This document shows positions 55,701 through 63,955 of a stretch of 64,000 nt of DNA, one piece after another (within the stretch, counting starts at the first letter, position 1; the number at the start of each line of letters is the position of its first letter). Where the stretch lies: the NCBI GenBank assembly GCA_017540825.1, contig JAFYAH010000025.1, positions 52,104 to 116,103 on the forward strand, in the 5' to 3' direction. Origin of the DNA: Candidatus Methanomethylophilaceae archaeon. Lineage in GTDB: Archaea > Thermoplasmatota > Thermoplasmata > Methanomassiliicoccales > Methanomethylophilaceae. Under the pieces are notes generated by a model. That model was given only the letters and a program-made list of their open reading frames with translations. It searched no databases and was not told the origin of the DNA. A program made the position numbers and the translations under genes.

Positions 55701-56513
55701 AAGGCCAGGTATGGAGGGGCTGACGATTCCCGGATCGTAGCCGATCACGGTCGCCGTCGAGGTGCTGGAAGGCTTGTAGATCACGCTGTTGACCTGGAAC
55801 GGGTCCAGGTCCAGGTACAGGACGGAGTCGGAGCCCACGAACTTCCTGAAAGACAGGTTGTCGGTGTTCTTGGCGAGGAGGGTCGACCCGTCGTAGAACT
55901 TGGTGCTGTACAGCGCATTGGTGGAGGCCAGGCTGACGCAGCAGCTCTCGAAAGACATCTCTTTCAGGGAGGTGCATCTGCAGAACGCCTTCTCGCCGAG
56001 GAACACGCTCTGGGAAAGGAATGCGGCCCTCTCCAGAGACGAGCAGCTGTAGAATGCGCACTCCTCGATGCTGGTGCATGCAGTTCCGAACGACACCGTC
56101 TTAAGCCCCGTGCAGTTGCAGAAGGCCCTGTTCTTCACCTCCGATGCGTCTATAGTTACGGATTCTAGGGTGTCGCACCCGTAGAACGCCTTGCTCTTCA
56201 CGGAGTCCACTATGAATTTCCCGCCATCGATGGTGATGTAGCGAGGGATGTCGGCGTTCCTGATGCCGTCCTCATGGCCGCAAGCGGCGACCAGGCCGCT
56301 CCGGTCTATGACTCTGTAGACGACGCCGCCGGACGTGAACTCGTATCCGACCGGGTACGGGTCCGGCGCGGCGGGATCGCTCCCGATTGTCTGAACAAAT
56401 CCGCTGTCGACCGTCCTGAACGCGTCCGATTCGTCGGAAACAGCAACAGATGCAGATACCAACGCCATCAGGACGCACAGGGCTACCGCCAGCAATCCTT
56501 TTTTTCCGAACAT
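52800..56513 (-). CDS. Giant secreted BspA-like leucine-rich-repeat protein
   Basis: The 1237-residue protein starts with a signal peptide (about 4-24) followed by SDESDAFRTVDSG, then four or five long blocks of BspA-type leucine-rich repeats (AFYGCDTLESVTIDASEVKN-type). Each block is introduced by a short beta segment such as GYEFESGGVIYEVTA or GDEFTSEMVRYRVIDL. The architecture, a repeated GGVIYRV-like module plus solenoid, suggests an elongated surface adhesin. There is no visible C-terminal anchor. The ATG at 56513 is chosen over the GTG at 56528. Not one CGA occurs among its 1237 codons although it has dozens of Arg. It ends with TGA. Confidence 0.88.
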   Translation of the reverse strand: MFGKKGLLAVALCVLMALVSASVAVSDESDAFRTVDSGFVQTIGSDPAAPDPYPVGYEFTSGGVVYRVIDRSGLVAACGHEDGIRNADIPRYITIDGGKFIVDSVKSKAFYGCDTLESVTIDASEVKNRAFCNCTGLKTVSFGTACTSIEECAFYSCSSLERAAFLSQSVFLGEKAFCRCTSLKEMSFESCCVSLASTNALYSTKFYDGSTLLAKNTDNLSFRKFVGSDSVLYLDLDPFQVNSVIYKPSSTSTATVIGYDPGIVSPSIPGLVDFEGSSYTVTGIDSKAFYGCDTLMTLYYGGEGAIGDKAFARCTSLYYVVAVNVSSIGDYAFFRCPITYIHLGSGANGVSLGQSAFSYCNLFEIVNFEKIASVGKNAFYGTVFYAPDAKTELAHDAGILSDKIFYLTNGKLVCETYEGYEFESGGVIYEVTAKKVPRAKAVGHVEEVTDIVIGDHVQCGPVDYTVERVANRAFYGCGTLETASISTDIGERAFTKCTSLSELRLNCDTNSRIAIGVAAFYGCTGLRTAEFGNIADIGKSAFYQIKFYDGDDLLSSTPYNLSGNRFVGSGSVLHMHFDPFFYDGVYYSPQNSYEAIATGRGASTDIVIQDYAYNDKGREFRVIGVNDKAFYSDKALTSVDCRCFGAIGERAFANCSSLDSLAIDGELRAVGIYAFFGCAKLDTVLLPDTVETVGKSAFSKCYGLEEFALFNGSATMGENALYGLTLRYADGSPLPLGSVPGHRLTGVGNRILTANLADGDVLTKDGVLYKVHIGAAVGATAIGFVEGITEARIADLEIGGYHMVVEGVGSRAFLGCDTLVSLTVQSGTIGNKAFYECSSLSEVDITGVSSIGEYAFYKCKAINEIEINAQSIGKSAFSECTGLKRVAFGDVQQFGENAFYRCKFYENTTSTEPITDMSKLPGYLFTGKYSKLVKNPKDGTEYEIGDVRYLVISNADRTVAFKKCLGSSNVYQIPSTVSIRGFTFTVTTVMDQAFNGGLEALTIPLSISTIEPDAFSLVKIDKLTFSRDICAELNDIELYDLDGNLIDTESGIKAGTYEGYDSILHRVPSIGDEFTSEMVRYRVIDLDEVEAIGYNGGYFVVNSIVDVGDRSFSLTRVAEDAFSGASISDTHLERVTVLGDRAFMNANLYESRLNLLSVEEIGEDVFQGCYSVGGIAFSENLRTVSADSFVNVRFYASYDDEANGIEIDSSVASNLAGHGFERSSVLPGQFIDMVMDK

Positions 56514-56714
56514 GAACAACTCCTGCACTGCGACAAGGCGTCCGGACAGGTCGCCTTCGACGCGGTCCGTATGATGTTACGGCAGGAGAGTTTAAAAAAG
56601 AAATGATGGTAAAACTTCAGGCGACACTAGTTTCAAAAAGACAAGGTATTGATAATAATTAATTATTTAACGATAATCATTAATTATATAGACTATCAGC
56701 ACATTGTGGCGGGC

Positions 56715-57680
56715 ATGTCCGCGATCACGCTCCTCAAGAGCAGCGCATTCATGATGACACTCGCCCTGGTGGTGGCCTTGGCGACCAACTTCGGAGGCGT
56801 GTTCCCCGGAGGGGTGCTGTCCGCCGATGTGCGCTCGAACCTCACGGTGATAACGCTCGCTGTCATGCTCACCGTCTCCCTTTCCAGGATCCCGTACAAG
56901 AACCTGAACCCCGTGACCCACAAGAAATCTGTCGCCAGGGCCGTCCTACTCGGCCTGGTGGTGTCCTCGATAATCCCGCTGGCCGGCTATTTCCTTTTGA
57001 AGGACACCGAGTTCGGAAAGCAGGCCATGGGGCTGGTGTTCATCGCCGCCACACCCTTCGCGGCTTCCGTGGGGCCCCTCTCCTACATCCTGAACGGGGA
57101 CATGGAGCATGCGATGAGGGGGACCATAGTGGTCTACGTCATAGCCCTCGCCTGGATCCCGTTCATCGTCTGGCTCGCGCTGGGCGAGTTCGTCGACATG
57201 ACCAACGTGTTCATAACGGTGATAGAGCTCATCGCGGTCCCGCTGGTGGTCTCCAGGCTCCTGACCAAGGTGAGCATGAACAAGGACTACATGGCGGTGT
57301 TCCTGAACTGCTGCATATTCTTCCTGGTGTGGCTCTCCGTCGGGTCCACCAAGTTCGCAGGCGACGCCTGGATATTCGCCGCGTTCCTGCTCATAGCGGC
57401 CTTCAGGTCGTTCGGCCTCGGGATAGGGGTGGAAGCCGTAGAGAAGAAAGCCGGGATCCACTGGTCCCAGAGGGTCACCGACATCCTGATGACCTCGTAC
57501 AAGAACAAGGGGATAGCCATCGCGACGTGCATGGCCGTCCTCGGCCCCACAGGTCTGGCCCCCGTGGCGATGGTGGCGATAGCGACCTCGATAGTGGTGG
57601 AGGTCCTCTGGGTGGCGTTCATGGACTCCGTCCTGTTCGGAAGGAAGAGGATGGAGAAGGAGCTGGCGTCGGAGGCTTGA
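56715..57680 (+). CDS. SBF-family (bile acid:sodium symporter-like/arsenite-type) transporter
   Basis: The 321-residue membrane protein has about ten helices and resembles the SBF/BASS and ACR3 superfamily (paired repeats, NFGGVFPGGVL start, FIAATPFAASVGPLSYILNGD with the polar cross-over region, GPTGLAPVAMVAI in the second repeat). Substrate (organic anion, pantothenate-like or arsenite) is uncertain. The ATG at 56715 is preferred; the frame extends upstream through AT-rich promoter DNA (TTAATTATTTAACG and TTAATTATATAG). It ends with TGA, overlapping the end of the convergent XRE gene by 12 bp. Confidence 0.83.
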   Translation: MSAITLLKSSAFMMTLALVVALATNFGGVFPGGVLSADVRSNLTVITLAVMLTVSLSRIPYKNLNPVTHKKSVARAVLLGLVVSSIIPLAGYFLLKDTEFGKQAMGLVFIAATPFAASVGPLSYILNGDMEHAMRGTIVVYVIALAWIPFIVWLALGEFVDMTNVFITVIELIAVPLVVSRLLTKVSMNKDYMAVFLNCCIFFLVWLSVGSTKFAGDAWIFAAFLLIAAFRSFGLGIGVEAVEKKAGIHWSQRVTDILMTSYKNKGIAIATCMAVLGPTGLAPVAMVAIATSIVVEVLWVAFMDSVLFGRKRMEKELASEA

Positions 57681-57905
57681 AGGGGGGTCCCCCTCCTCCT
57701 CGTCCTCCACATACTCCAGTATGTCGCCGGGCTGGCATCCGAGCGCCTTGCAGATGCCGTTCAGGGTGGAGAACCTTATGGCGGATATCTTGCCGGTCTT
57801 GATGTTGGACAGGTTCACGTTCGAGATGCCGACCTTCTCCGCAAGGAGGTTCAGGGACATCTTCCTGTCCGCCATCACCCTGTCCAGCCTGAGGATTATA
57901 GCCAT
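57669..57905 (-). CDS. XRE/Cro-type helix-turn-helix regulator (YozG-like)
   Basis: The 78-residue protein is a compact Cro/C1-type HTH: LDRVMADRKMSLNLLAEKVG, then the recognition helix region SNVNLSNIKTGKISAIRFST and the ending GICKALGCQPGDILEYVEDE. It matches small regulators that pair with DUF2975 membrane proteins. It ends at CGA (57671-57669) after DPPSSL, near the normal length of this family. Conventionally the frame runs 240 codons antisense through the SBF gene. Start is 7 bp after the CGA end of the partner gene. Confidence 0.85.
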
Positions 57906-57912
57906 GGTCGCC

Positions 57913-58428
57913 TCGGAGGGTCTCGTCGGACTCCTTCTGCAGGACCCCGCCGTAGCGGAAGGCGAGCGCGAGGCAGTAGATCACGACCCCCGCCATCACC
58001 GACCCGAAGAACATGAACATGGCGGTGGCTATGCTCCCGCGGGCGACCCAGTCGGCTACGGCCAGAAGGACCGAGAAGACGAGGTAGGCCTTTGACAGGA
58101 ACCTCATGGCGTCTACGTTCCTCTCGCTGAACGGGCTGTGGTCCCTCTCCACCGCCTTCATGAACCTGTATATCACGATCACCGTGACCAGGCCGAGCGA
58201 CAGTATCGTCACCATCTCGGCGACGGCCGCTATCCCCGAGGCGGACGACAGGTCCCCGGGGCCGGTCCATGCGGACAGCATGTCCGAGAACGCTCCGCTT
58301 CCCAGCGCCGCTCCTGCGCACAGGGCGAGCGTCCCGGCCAGGAGGGCGGCGAGGCCGACGGCTCCGCAGAGCATCGCCGCGGACGCGTAATGGCAGATCT
58401 TCTTCAGGGTGTTCAGGTTTCCTTTCAT
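57913..58428 (-). CDS. DUF2975-type four-helix membrane protein
   Basis: The 171-residue protein has four membrane helices (about 13-38, 67-88, 108-127, 132-155) and the DUF2975 landmarks RDHSPFSERNVDAMR and the end GGVLQKESDETL. DUF2975 proteins are regularly encoded just upstream of a small YozG-type HTH gene, exactly as here; the pair probably forms a membrane-linked regulator. The CGA (57915-57913) directly follows SDETL, the usual end of the family. The start at 58428 (MKGNLNTLKK) is well placed. Confidence 0.85.
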
Positions 58429-58481
58429 GTTTCCCGCCAGGGGAAGGAGAGGGGTCGTCGATCCCGTCGACCCCTTGATGC

Positions 58482-59951
58482 TCAGAGCAGGTGGAGTATG
58501 AGCCTCCCCTCGCCCGAGGCGTTCTGGTGCTGGCCGGCCTGCAGGGCCTCCTCTATGACCTGGGTGCACGAGGTCGAGATGACCCTGTCCTTGCGGTTCT
58601 TGCGGACCTCGTCCACGGTTATGTCGAACGAGTCCTTCATGTTGAGGTAGTGGAAGTGCTGCAGCCCGACGGTGAAAACCCTGTCGTCTTCTATGGGCTC
58701 GTCCTCGAACTCGAACCTCAGCAGGGAGTGTGTTGCCTGGTCGTACTCCACGAGGAATCCCTTGGAGAGCTGGTAGAACTCGCAGTGGGCCCCCTCCCAG
58801 ACCTCGTCCCTGAGCATGCGCATGATCATGTGCTTCAGCTGCGCCCCGGTGACGTAGATCATGTGGACGGCGTCGTCGTACGGGAAGCACTCGCGCAGGT
58901 CCCCTTTGGTCACGATGGGCCCCAGCTGCTCGTTGCGTATGCTCCCGGACCCGAGGAGGAAGATGTCCACCCCCAGGGCGTCCCTGAGCACGTCGCTGAA
59001 CAGGTCCCCGAGCTCCGTCTCCCTGTTCCTGTCGGGGTGGGTGAGCTGCCTTACGAACTTCGTGACGATGGCGTTGTACTTCGCGTCGGTGCGCGACTTG
59101 TACGTTCCGAGCACCTCCTCCATGGCGAGGTCCCTCGGGCAGTTCTCGGCGGTGATGGGTATGCACTTCCACGAGTACGTGTCGATGCAGTTGTTGTCCG
59201 TGTCTATGAGTATGTCGAAGCGCCCGATCTGGTCGGTCCCGACGCCTACCTGGACTATGGGTATGCCGTTGACCTCGCAGGGCTCGTTCAGCAGCGTGTG
59301 GGAGTGCCCTCCGATGATGACGTCCACTCCCCAGGCGGGGTCGAGCAGGGCGGCCAGCTTCTTGTCCTCCTCGAATCCTATGTGGGTCAGCAGGACCGTG
59401 AAGTCGATGTCGATGGCGTTGTACGTGTTGCAGATCCTGCCGATCTCCATGGCCGCGTCCTCGACGTTGACGAAGGTCCCGATGAGGCCGTCGGTCTTGC
59501 ACTGGGCGATGACGCTCTCGGTCAGGATCCCTATGAACAGGATCTTCATGCCGTCCATCTCTATGATGTGGCACGGCTCGAACAGGCGCGCGTGGTTGGT
59601 GGTGATGTGGAGGTTGGCGTTGATGATCGGGAACTCGGCGCACTTCTCGAGGAAGAGCAGGTGGGCGACCCCGTAGTCGACCTCGTGGTTCCCGACGGTC
59701 ACGATGTCGGGGCCCAGGAGGTTCATGATCTCGATGGTTGAGATCCCCTGGTACTCCGAGTCTATGATGGAGCCCCTGAACATGTCTCCCGCTATGGCGT
59801 AGATCACGTTGGGCTCCTCCTGCCTGACCTTGTTTATGTATCCGGAGAGCAAGGAGACTCCCCCCACGAGATTCGCGTCTACGTTCTCCGCGAGGAAGTC
59901 CCCATGCATGTCGTTGGAATGCAGCAGCACTAGCTTCTTCAGATTTGCCAT
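58482..59951 (-). CDS. 5'-nucleotidase/UshA-family metallophosphoesterase
   Basis: The 489-residue protein has the two-domain 5'-nucleotidase architecture. The N-terminal metallophosphatase domain shows LLHSNDMHGDF, AGDMFRGS, TVGNHEVDYG, LLTHIGFEED and IGGHSHTLL. The C-terminal domain includes LGDLFSDVLRDALG, SGSIRNEQLGP and FPYDDAVHMIYVTG. There is no signal peptide, so unlike bacterial UshA it is probably cytoplasmic. It should hydrolyse nucleotides or related phosphoesters with two metal ions. It stands alone and ends with TGA. Confidence 0.93.
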   Translation of the reverse strand: MANLKKLVLLHSNDMHGDFLAENVDANLVGGVSLLSGYINKVRQEEPNVIYAIAGDMFRGSIIDSEYQGISTIEIMNLLGPDIVTVGNHEVDYGVAHLLFLEKCAEFPIINANLHITTNHARLFEPCHIIEMDGMKILFIGILTESVIAQCKTDGLIGTFVNVEDAAMEIGRICNTYNAIDIDFTVLLTHIGFEEDKKLAALLDPAWGVDVIIGGHSHTLLNEPCEVNGIPIVQVGVGTDQIGRFDILIDTDNNCIDTYSWKCIPITAENCPRDLAMEEVLGTYKSRTDAKYNAIVTKFVRQLTHPDRNRETELGDLFSDVLRDALGVDIFLLGSGSIRNEQLGPIVTKGDLRECFPYDDAVHMIYVTGAQLKHMIMRMLRDEVWEGAHCEFYQLSKGFLVEYDQATHSLLRFEFEDEPIEDDRVFTVGLQHFHYLNMKDSFDITVDEVRKNRKDRVISTSCTQVIEEALQAGQHQNASGEGRLILHLL

Positions 59952-60119
59952 GATCAGTCTCCTTTGAGTCGCGCCGTTAGGGGCCTAAGGGCAACCGCGG
60001 GAATGGATGCCGATATCATGATTTAACTATGCGCTCGGCCAGGTCGGGGTCGGGACAGCGCTGCAGGCCCGCGCATGGCAACATATAAGGATTGGCCAGC
60101 CATACGAAGCCCAGTTATC

Positions 60120-60731
60120 ATGGAAGGGCATTATTCCAAGTGTCTTCTTCGCTCCATCCTGGCGGGCATGTGCATAGGCATAGGCGGCTGCGTCTACATA
60201 GGGTGCGACGTCAAGTGGGTCGGGGCGATCCTGTTCTCCATAGGGCTGTTCACCATACTGACATACGGCATGGACCTGTACACCGGCAAGGTGGGGTACG
60301 CCGTAGACAACCCTCCGTCCTACGTCAAGGACCTTCTCGTGATCGTCATAGGGAACTTCATCGGGACGTTCATCCTGGGGATGATGATGCCTCTGGAGGG
60401 CGCCCAGGTACTCGTGGCCAAGAAGCTGGAGTCGTTCGCGCTCATGTCTGTCTTGTTCAAGGGGGTGCTCTGCGGGATACTGATGTTCATCGCCGCGGAC
60501 ACGTTCAAGACGGGGAAGGGCCCTCTGGCGACGTTCATATGCGTCCCGGTCTTCATACTGGCCGGGTTCGAGCACAGCATCGCGGACATGTTCTACTTCT
60601 GCTCCGCGATGGAGTTCAGCCTTGACGCGCTCGCGTTCATAGTGGTGGTCATAATAGGGAACGCGATAGGTGGCATGCTGATACCGTTCTGCAGGAAGCA
60701 CATGTACGAGAGCAGGCCAGAGGCGGCGCGA
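60120..60731 (+). CDS. FNT-family (formate/nitrite transporter-like) channel
   Basis: The 203-residue protein is a short member of the FNT (FocA/NirC) family with six helices. It has the first-repeat sequence KCLLRSILAGMCIGIGGCVY, a broken-helix region FTILTYGMDLYTGKVGY, and the second-repeat FEHSIADMFYF with the central His typical of FNT pores. Permeant (formate, nitrite, hydrosulfide or acetate) is open. Family members are usually about 250-280 residues. The end is marked by tandem CGACGA (60729-60734); conventional translation adds 55 residues antisense to the next gene. TATA-like CATATAAG lies at 60082-60089, supporting the ATG at 60120 over 60075. Confidence 0.88.
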
Positions 60732-60736
60732 CGAGG

Positions 60737-62155
60737 TCAGAGGAACTCGCCGACGTCCGCTCCAGCCCTGTCGCAGAGGTGCTTGACCACAGCGCTGGCC
60801 GAGCCGTCCTCCCTGTTCAGTGCGCAGGAGAAGAAGGAGACGGAGGAGAAGTCCTTCTCCAGCAGGTTCACCAGGTTGAAGTACCCCTCTCTGGACAGGT
60901 AGTCCTTGACATCCTCCTTGTCGGCGGGCCCTCCCCTGTCCGCATGGGTGACTACCACGGAGATGGGCGTCGATATCCTCACGGAGGCGTCCATCCTGTT
61001 GATCCGGCGGCACCTCTCTATGAACCCCACGTATGCGCCGGTGGCGGCGTCTACAGGGTCGCGGCAGGTCGGGTCCAGGGTGAAGACGATCGCGTCGCTG
61101 AATGCGTACTGGGGCTGGAGGTCCGCCTCTATCGTCCCGGAGAAGAACCTCCCGCTGACGTCGAACATGCAGAGGTTCCTGCCTGTGGGGAGATGGGGAG
61201 CCTCGATGCAGACCACATGCGGCTTCTGGAACGAGCCGGGCGTGGGGCGGCACACCCCGGAGCGGTAGTCCGACAGTTCCGCGTCGTGCTCGGGATGGTA
61301 GTTCTCTGCCTTGGAGGCCCTGCCGTTCCCCGACGAGGAGAGGATACCGCCCGTCACGGCGAGCACGAAGCTGGTCTTCCCGGAGGAGGGAGCCCCGGCC
61401 ACGGACAGCACGAACGGCTTCCTTTCTCCGGTCGACACGGACCACTTGCACTCCGGGCACTGCTGGGGAAGGTCCTTCCTTCCGCTCCGGGAGCCGAAGC
61501 AGGGCGCCGCAGAGGTCTCCATCTCAACGGTCAGCACGCCCTTCGCGCTCGGGCGGAGGCCGGCGAACGTCCTCCCTTCGATGGAGTACTCTGGGCGGAG
61601 AGACCTCCTGCCGCATTCGGGGCAGACGAAGCATCCCGTGTTCCGCTCGTACTGGCGCCTGTCGGAGCTCCTGGCGGCGACGACCGCGAGGCAGTAGATC
61701 GCATCGACCGCGGCCAGGAACGGGAGTAGGAACAGCGTGCACAGGAGGCCGAAGAGGCATGCGGGGAGGCAGAACGGAATCGTGATGAGCAGGATGCAGG
61801 CCAGACCCATCCATCCGGAGAACCTGAGGAGGGACGCGAACAGCCAGAACGACGCCTTGCTGAGGCCCAGGAAAGGAACGGGGTAGCTCTCGGGGTCGGG
61901 CGGCTCCGTGTCGACGTCGAACGCCTCGCCTATGGACGTCAGGCAGTTGACCACGACGCCGAGGAACCCCAGGACGACGGGAATCGCCTGCAGCCAGAAC
62001 GCGTCCAGGTTCAGGGTCTCCTCGTTCAGCACCGCTATGTAGTCGAACGGGAACACCGTCAGAAGGATCCCGAACAGCCAGTACGATATCAGGCTGGCCG
62101 GGATAGCGGTGACCAGGTACGCCAGGCGCCAGATCGCTAGGTTCAGTCTCCTCAT
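60737..62155 (-). CDS. Membrane protein with zinc ribbons and a P-loop NTPase domain
   Basis: The 472-residue protein has four N-terminal membrane helices (about 12-34, 52-72, 103-125, 130-150), a treble-clef/zinc-ribbon pair (CPECGRRSLRP and CPECKWSVS), and a C-terminal P-loop domain starting SVAGAPSSGKTSFV, with later CMFDVSGRFFSG (switch-like) and VVVTHADRGG (NKxD-like position as THAD). It resembles bacterial and archaeal double-zinc-ribbon plus GTPase (DO-GTPase-like) proteins of unknown role. Both cysteine pairs are complete. It ends with TGA. Confidence 0.72.
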   Translation of the reverse strand: MRRLNLAIWRLAYLVTAIPASLISYWLFGILLTVFPFDYIAVLNEETLNLDAFWLQAIPVVLGFLGVVVNCLTSIGEAFDVDTEPPDPESYPVPFLGLSKASFWLFASLLRFSGWMGLACILLITIPFCLPACLFGLLCTLFLLPFLAAVDAIYCLAVVAARSSDRRQYERNTGCFVCPECGRRSLRPEYSIEGRTFAGLRPSAKGVLTVEMETSAAPCFGSRSGRKDLPQQCPECKWSVSTGERKPFVLSVAGAPSSGKTSFVLAVTGGILSSSGNGRASKAENYHPEHDAELSDYRSGVCRPTPGSFQKPHVVCIEAPHLPTGRNLCMFDVSGRFFSGTIEADLQPQYAFSDAIVFTLDPTCRDPVDAATGAYVGFIERCRRINRMDASVRISTPISVVVTHADRGGPADKEDVKDYLSREGYFNLVNLLEKDFSSVSFFSCALNREDGSASAVVKHLCDRAGADVGEFL

Positions 62156-62299
62156 CTGTGTCGGTCTGATACCGGCGCATGCTCGGATATAGATTGTGCT
62201 GCGGGGACGATATCGACGGAGCCGTCGCGGACAGCAGGGAACATCATATAAGCTCCTGCATGAATCTGGCGGTCACGACCGTCAGCGCCGGTGGTTGCA

Positions 62300-62725
62300 A
62301 TGGCATCGAGTAGGATCATCTGCTACGACGAAGGGTTCATCGACAGTTTCGAGAGGCTGAGGGAGATGATAGAGGCCGGGGACCGCCCTGCTCTGCACCG
62401 CTACCTGATAGAGAGCTTCGGCTTCGTCTTCGAGACTTTTCAATACTATGCGAAGCACATTGCGGAAGGCTGCGCTAGGGACTTCGAGGAAGCGGACGAA
62501 GAGACGAAGCGCGAGCTGATGAGGCCCCTTTCGCACAGGCAGTACCGGATGATAGAGAGGTCGTTCTCGATCTGGGAGGAAGAGACGGAAGACGTCATCT
62601 GGTCGATATGGGACTTCCTTCATGACAACGGCAGGATATACCGGAAGAAGGCCACGAGCTCGGCGGAAGTGGGAGGCTGCTCGCTGATACTGGAGCAGGT
62701 ATATCGCGTTCTGGACAGGCCGCGA
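62300..62725 (+). CDS. Small helical protein of unknown function
   Basis: I recognise no family. The 141-residue protein is mainly alpha-helical and acidic (IICYDEGFIDSFERLREMIE, then EEADEETKRELMRPLSHRQY, IWEEETEDVIWSIWDFLHDN) and ends EQVYRVLDRP at CGA (62723-62725), followed by a second CGA at 62738. The conventional end is 18 codons later in Arg/Pro-rich sequence. The ATG at 62300 is chosen over GTG at 62291. It stands alone between divergent and convergent neighbours. Confidence 0.65.
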
Positions 62726-63005
62726 ACCCCGGCACCGCGAGGGCACACCCGGCGGACGGCAGCAGAAGACCAAAAGTGACAAGTCTGGCTAACACTAAAA
62801 AGGAGAGTGGTCCCAATGGGATGTGTTTCCTTTTCGGGATACCATGCCGGTGTGTTACAGAAAAGCCCAGATTGATCAGGTCTGGTATGTGCGGGACGAT
62901 ACATACCTCATTCTTTCGATGTTAATCTGATGCCAGAATTGAAGAGGCGCTTCCAGCTAGGAGATCTGAAAGACGTTCGAATAGAGGCTTGTTGCAGGCA
63001 CGGCG

Positions 63006-63527
63006 TCGTTCTATCTGGTCAACGACGAATTCGAGGGGGACGCTTCCGACCAGGTACACCCCGTCGGCGGAGCGGTAGAACCGGAACCCTTCGCGATGCA
63101 TGCGGCTCGCATCGATCACCAGGGCTATCGCCTCCCCGTGCCTCCGCCCGACGCCGATCGCCTTGTCGGGGTCGTCGCTCAGATGGACCATGTGGCGCCC
63201 CATGGGGAGGATGCTCCCCGAATCCTGGATGGCTTCGAGCCCTGCTGACGATGTCCCGTGGAAAAGCGTGTCCGGAGGCTGGGCGCTCTCGTACTCCACC
63301 GGGAACGAATGCCCATGCAGCGCTCTCACGGTCCGCCCGTCCTGAGAGAGCTGGTAGCGGGTGTTCCTGGCGACCTCCTGTTCCAGGCGTTCGCAGTCCC
63401 AGCGGAGCTCCGCTAGCACCGTGTCCACCGGGAACCATCCTTCGATGTCGTGCTCAAGGTCTCCGCGATGCCTGAGAACCTTCGCCAAGCGCCTGCCGTC
63501 TGCAGAACGGTCGTCTTTCGATGTCAT
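63006..63527 (-). CDS. kptA: RNA 2'-phosphotransferase (Tpt1/KptA)
   Basis: The 173-residue protein matches Tpt1/KptA, which transfers a 2'-phosphate of RNA to NAD. It has an N-terminal winged-helix part (AKVLRHRGDL, GWFPVDTVL) and the catalytic landmarks NTRYQLSQDG, RALHGHSFPV, FHGTS, MGRHMVHLSDD and GVYLVGSVP. It ends at CGA (63008-63006) after EFVVDQIE. The conventional frame continues 27 codons to about 62922 without family similarity. It is divergent from an AT-rich region of about 425 bp. Confidence 0.9.
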
Positions 63528-63952
63528 GGGGGATGCGGTCGCAGTAGCGCGTTCCGAGATATCATTGTGACGGCTTACATGAGGGTTTTGTCGTTGTTAT
63601 GCTCGAAGATGAGGGCGTCAGCTGGGTGTTCTCTGTGCTCATTTGTCTGTAGTAATATGATAATGATTGGGTAAAATGGCCAAGAGGACGGCAAGGTCAT
63701 CGTATTTGCGGGCGATGGGCCCGAGTAAGCGGAGCTCAGAGCATCTGACGGAACGATCGGCATGATGATGTGGAGGCTCGCGAAGGAACGAGCGGAACGT
63801 CTTCTACCGCAATCCCTCGCATGGAACCTCATGCATAGGATTATACTTGGCGCTCACATCCCGAACTCTCGTTTTAAACTCCGATCTTTTGTAACAAGTT
63901 GATTGCTGGCTCTCCATGCATTTATATATTAAAACATTGTTATATTATAACA
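63528..63952. other. Intergenic region, AT-rich at its right end, no clear gene
   Basis: About 425 bases between kptA and the partial gene at the window end. A short frame from 63676 (MAKRTARSSYLRAMG) and weakly protein-like stretches near 63750-63830 might be remnants of an older gene or insertion element, but I cannot support one. The right end (63880-63952) is AT-rich promoter-like DNA including TTTATATATTAAAA. Confidence 0.4.
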
Positions 63953-63955
63953 ATG
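63935..63955. repeat. Perfect 21-nt palindrome overlapping a start codon
   Basis: CATTGTTATA, one T, TATAACAATG: ten perfectly paired bases on each side of a single central base. Its right arm contains the ATG of the partial gene at 63953. It may be an operator for autoregulation or a terminal repeat of a mobile element. Confidence 0.75.

Noticed and set aside
62843..62929. A 28-residue ORF (MPVCYRKAQIDQVWYVRDDT...)
   Set aside because: It reads somewhat protein-like but is too short, lacks a recognisable start context, and has no family support; it could be a gene fragment.
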